A stretch of 7,538 bases of DNA from an uncultured Bacilli bacterium (GTDB taxonomy: Bacteria > Bacillota_I > Bacilli_A > RF39 > UBA660): contig CAKOSD010000046.1 in assembly GCA_934101745.1 (NCBI GenBank), forward strand, positions 1 to 7,538, given 5' to 3'. Below the pieces are notes generated by a model. It searched no databases. It saw nothing but the letters and a program-made list of their open reading frames with translations, and was not told the origin of the DNA. Positions 6,148-7,538 of this stretch are shown in pieces. Position 1 is the stretch's first letter. Every line of letters begins with the position of its first letter. Made by a program: the position numbers and the translations under genes.

Positions 6148-7035
6148 TTATTTATTTAAAGATGCGATTAATTCATCTTTTTTCATATTTGTATAGCCTT
6201 TAACTTTACGTGATTTAGCCATTGCTTTTAATTCTTGAATAGATTTTGATTCTAATTCATCATTTTTACGCATTTCTTCTAATTCATTATTGTTTTCTTT
6301 AGCATCAGTTGTTTTTGATTTTTCTTTTTCTTCAGTAACATAATCAATTACTTCTAAACCGTTAGCCTCACAAATAGCGTTAGTTAAAGCCCCTAAAACG
6401 ATTTTTACTGAACGAACAGCATCATCATTACCAGGAATTACATAATCAACATCATCTGGATCACAGTTAGTATCTACAATACCAAATACAGGAATATTTA
6501 ATTTTCTGGCTTCTCTAATGGCATTAATTTCCTTCTTAGGATCAACAATAATCATTGCATCTGGTAATTTAGCCATTTCTCTAATACCACCTAATAATTT
6601 ATTAAGTTTTTCATATTCTTTCTTAATTTGAATAACTTCTTTTTTAGGTAATACTTCAAAAGTACCGTTTTCTTCCATTTTTTCAATTTCTTCTAATCTC
6701 TTAACTCTTCTTCTGATAGTTCTGAAGTTAGTTAAAGTTCCACCTAACCATCTTTCAGTTACATAGAATGATTTTGAACGATTAGCGCATTCAATACTTG
6801 CTTCTCCAGCTTGTTTTTTAGTACCTACAAATAAGAAAGTACCACCATTTTTCGCAATATCGCTAATTTTAGCATATGCTTCTTCCATGCAAGCAAGTGT
6901 TTTTTGTAAGTCGATAATATAAATATCATCTCTTGTTGTGAAGATATATTCCTTCATTTTTGGATTCCATCTTTTGGTTTGATGACCAAAATGAACCCCA
7001 GCCTCTAATAAATTACTAATAGAAACTACAGCCAT
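6148..7035 (-). CDS. rpsB: 30S ribosomal protein uS2 with C-terminal Rho_N-like domain
   Basis: S2 is a late-assembling small-subunit protein of the 30S particle. The 295 aa product has the full S2 core (1 to about 230): [20 protein letters not shown] at the start, FVGTKKQA (69-76), [11 protein letters not shown] (94-104), [10 protein letters not shown] (157-166) and [10 protein letters not shown] (184-193). A charged linker (231-262) leads to [19 protein letters not shown] and DELIASL (268-292). That segment resembles Rho_N/SAP/HeH two-helix nucleic-acid-binding domains and is not part of ordinary S2. The ATG at 7035 is chosen because AGGAGG lies 8 nt before it and the product opens with the family N-terminus. 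The frame stays open to 7179, but that stretch spans the promoter. It is the first gene of rpsB-tsf and has its own promoter and structured leader. Confidence 0.97.
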   Translation of the reverse strand: MAVVSISNLLEAGVHFGHQTKRWNPKMKEYIFTTRDDIYIIDLQKTLACMEEAYAKISDIAKNGGTFLFVGTKKQAGEASIECANRSKSFYVTERWLGGTLTNFRTIRRRVKRLEEIEKMEENGTFEVLPKKEVIQIKKEYEKLNKLLGGIREMAKLPDAMIIVDPKKEINAIREARKLNIPVFGIVDTNCDPDDVDYVIPGNDDAVRSVKIVLGALTNAICEANGLEVIDYVTEEKEKSKTTDAKENNNELEEMRKNDELESKSIQELKAMAKSRKVKGYTNMKKDELIASLNK

Positions 7036-7146
7036 TAAAAATCCCTCCTTCGTTAAACTTCTATTTACCTGCAAACGACACCTACCACCTCTTCGGCACT
7101 CGGTAAAATATCTCAGTAAATATGAATATTTGACTTTTAAAGCCAT
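7036..7146 (-). promoter_or_regulatory. Structured 5' leader of rpsB-tsf mRNA, possible S2 autoregulatory element
   Basis: Between the inferred transcription start and the rpsB ATG lie about 110 nt that are visibly richer in G than nearby gaps. In the mRNA, TATTTACTG (7122-7114) can pair with CAGGTAAATA (7071-7062) as a 9-bp helix with one bulged G. This encloses 42 nt that can form an inner helix: ACC (7104-7102) with GGT (7082-7080), then TGCC with GGTG around a GAAGA loop (7094-7090). No U-run follows, so any control would act on translation rather than termination. Feedback by ribosomal proteins on their own leaders is common, but I cannot match this to a named family. The structure was drawn by hand. 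Confidence 0.5.
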
Positions 7147-7150
7147 AAGT

Positions 7151-7179
7151 ATTGTATCAAAACCAGGATTTAAGTGCAA
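7151..7179 (-). promoter_or_regulatory. Promoter of the rpsB-tsf operon
   Basis: On the minus strand, TTGCAC (7179-7174) and TACAAT (7156-7151) are separated by exactly 17 bp, and a TGA directly before TACAAT adds an extended -10. The predicted start is near 7144-7146. This is the best-formed -35/-10 pair in the window and suits a strongly expressed translation operon. It lies between the stop of the upstream hypothetical gene and rpsB. Confidence 0.75.
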
Positions 7180-7228
7180 GTAGCAACCTTTAAGTTTTAG
7201 AAAAAAGTTTGCCTATTTAAAAGTATTT

Positions 7229-7537
7229 TTATTTATTTTTAGGTTTTCTAACTAATTTAGGTCCTTCTTGTTCATACTGACTTTCTTCCTTTGGTATCTC
7301 TTCATCTATAACTAAACCACTAACATTTTCTTCTTGATATAGTTCTTCTACTTTTTTATCAAATTTAGCATCGTTTTTCTTTTCTATATTTTTCTTAAAC
7401 TCTTCTTGAATTTCTTTATTTTCTAAAGGATTATATTTAGCCACCACTTTAATAGTACAATTAGAATCATTTCCAATTCCATATTCAAAACTAAATTCCA
7501 TTTCATTATTTAAATGATTAATAAATTCAGGATTATC
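7229..7537 (-). CDS. Unrecognised charged protein, C-terminal part; 5' end outside window
   Basis: I do not recognise this protein. The reading frame is open from the right edge to a TAA at 7229-7231, giving 102 visible residues (first residues DNPEFINHLNN). An internal Met (codon 7501-7499) has no ribosome site before it, so the true start most likely lies beyond the window. The first 45 or so residues could form a small folded end (EFSFEYGIGN, CTIKVVAKYN). The remainder is a Glu/Lys-rich, low-complexity tail (FKKNIEKKNDAKFDKKVEEL, then acidic, ending PKLVRKPKNK) with no signal peptide or membrane segment visible. It is on the same strand as rpsB, 193 bp upstream. No convincing terminator follows it, although the rpsB promoter makes rpsB independent. 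The tail looks like a flexible linker or disordered end. Confidence 0.65.
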   Translation of the reverse strand, partial: DNPEFINHLNNEMEFSFEYGIGNDSNCTIKVVAKYNPLENKEIQEEFKKNIEKKNDAKFDKKVEELYQEENVSGLVIDEEIPKEESQYEQEGPKLVRKPKNK

Positions 7538-7538
7538 T

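Noticed and set aside
7036..7179. 48-residue N-terminal extension of S2 from an in-frame start at 7179
   Set aside because: The extension covers the -35/-10 promoter and the leader. The start at 7035 has an AGGAGG site and gives the family N-terminus. A start at 7179 has no ribosome site.
7190..7228. Terminator after the hypothetical gene
   Set aside because: There are T-runs on the minus strand but no stable GC-containing stem that I can draw by hand.
1080..7231. Mycoplasma-type code with UGA read as Trp
   Set aside because: The six Trp codons I checked in the rnf-like genes, tsf and rpsB are all TGG. The lack of TGA stops among seven genes is fully compatible with AT-rich codon bias under the standard bacterial code.
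7499..7501. ATG at 7501 as the start of the hypothetical gene
   Set aside because: The frame is open upstream to the window edge and no ribosome site precedes this ATG, so it is more likely an internal methionine.
1..7538. CRISPR array, insertion sequence, tRNA or rRNA gene
   Set aside because: No spaced direct repeats, transposase-like frame, terminal inverted repeats or tRNA/rRNA signature were seen on either strand.

Overview
The window comes from a very A+T-rich, low-GC Gram-positive bacterium (Bacillota). The style is that of the host-associated Bacilli and Mollicutes-like lineages: lysine-, asparagine- and isoleucine-rich proteins, AGGAGG-type ribosome sites, TATAAT-type promoters and compact spacing. 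All six Trp codons I checked are TGG, and the seven visible stops are TAA (six) or TAG (one). There is therefore no sign of the UGA=Trp code, but UGA stops are also absent here. The exact taxon cannot be fixed from this sequence.

Layout from left to right. (1) queA, tRNA queuosine synthesis, minus strand, cut by the left edge about ten residues before its usual end. (2) A minus-strand run uvrC - rnfC-like - rnfD-like, transcribed right to left. The stop of each gene overlaps the likely start of the next by 8 bp. (3) A single-domain YigZ/IMPACT gene on the plus strand, divergent from uvrC, with facing -10 boxes in an 89-bp gap. (4) A perfect 11-bp hairpin acting as a two-way terminator between yigZ and tsf. 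(5) The rpsB-tsf translation operon on the minus strand, with a good promoter and a structured leader of about 110 nt. (6) The C-terminal part of an unrecognised charged protein, minus strand, entering from the right edge. The longest gene-free stretch is 193 bp (7036-7228), which holds the rpsB promoter and leader.

Most of the window is housekeeping: tRNA modification, nucleotide excision repair, ribosomal protein S2 and elongation factor Ts. The unusual part is the rnfC/rnfD-like pair at 1080-2976. Both proteins keep the fold signatures of Rnf electron-transport subunits. The RnfC-like protein keeps both four-cysteine [4Fe-4S] motifs but lacks the Gly-rich NADH/FMN loop. The RnfD-like protein keeps the SIG and SP...R-IYG signatures but shows no (S/T)GAT flavinylation site. 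No rnfG, E, A or B lies beside them. This suggests a reduced two-gene membrane iron-sulfur module of unknown function, translationally coupled to uvrC. A second oddity is ribosomal protein S2 with a C-terminal Rho_N/SAP-like helical domain.
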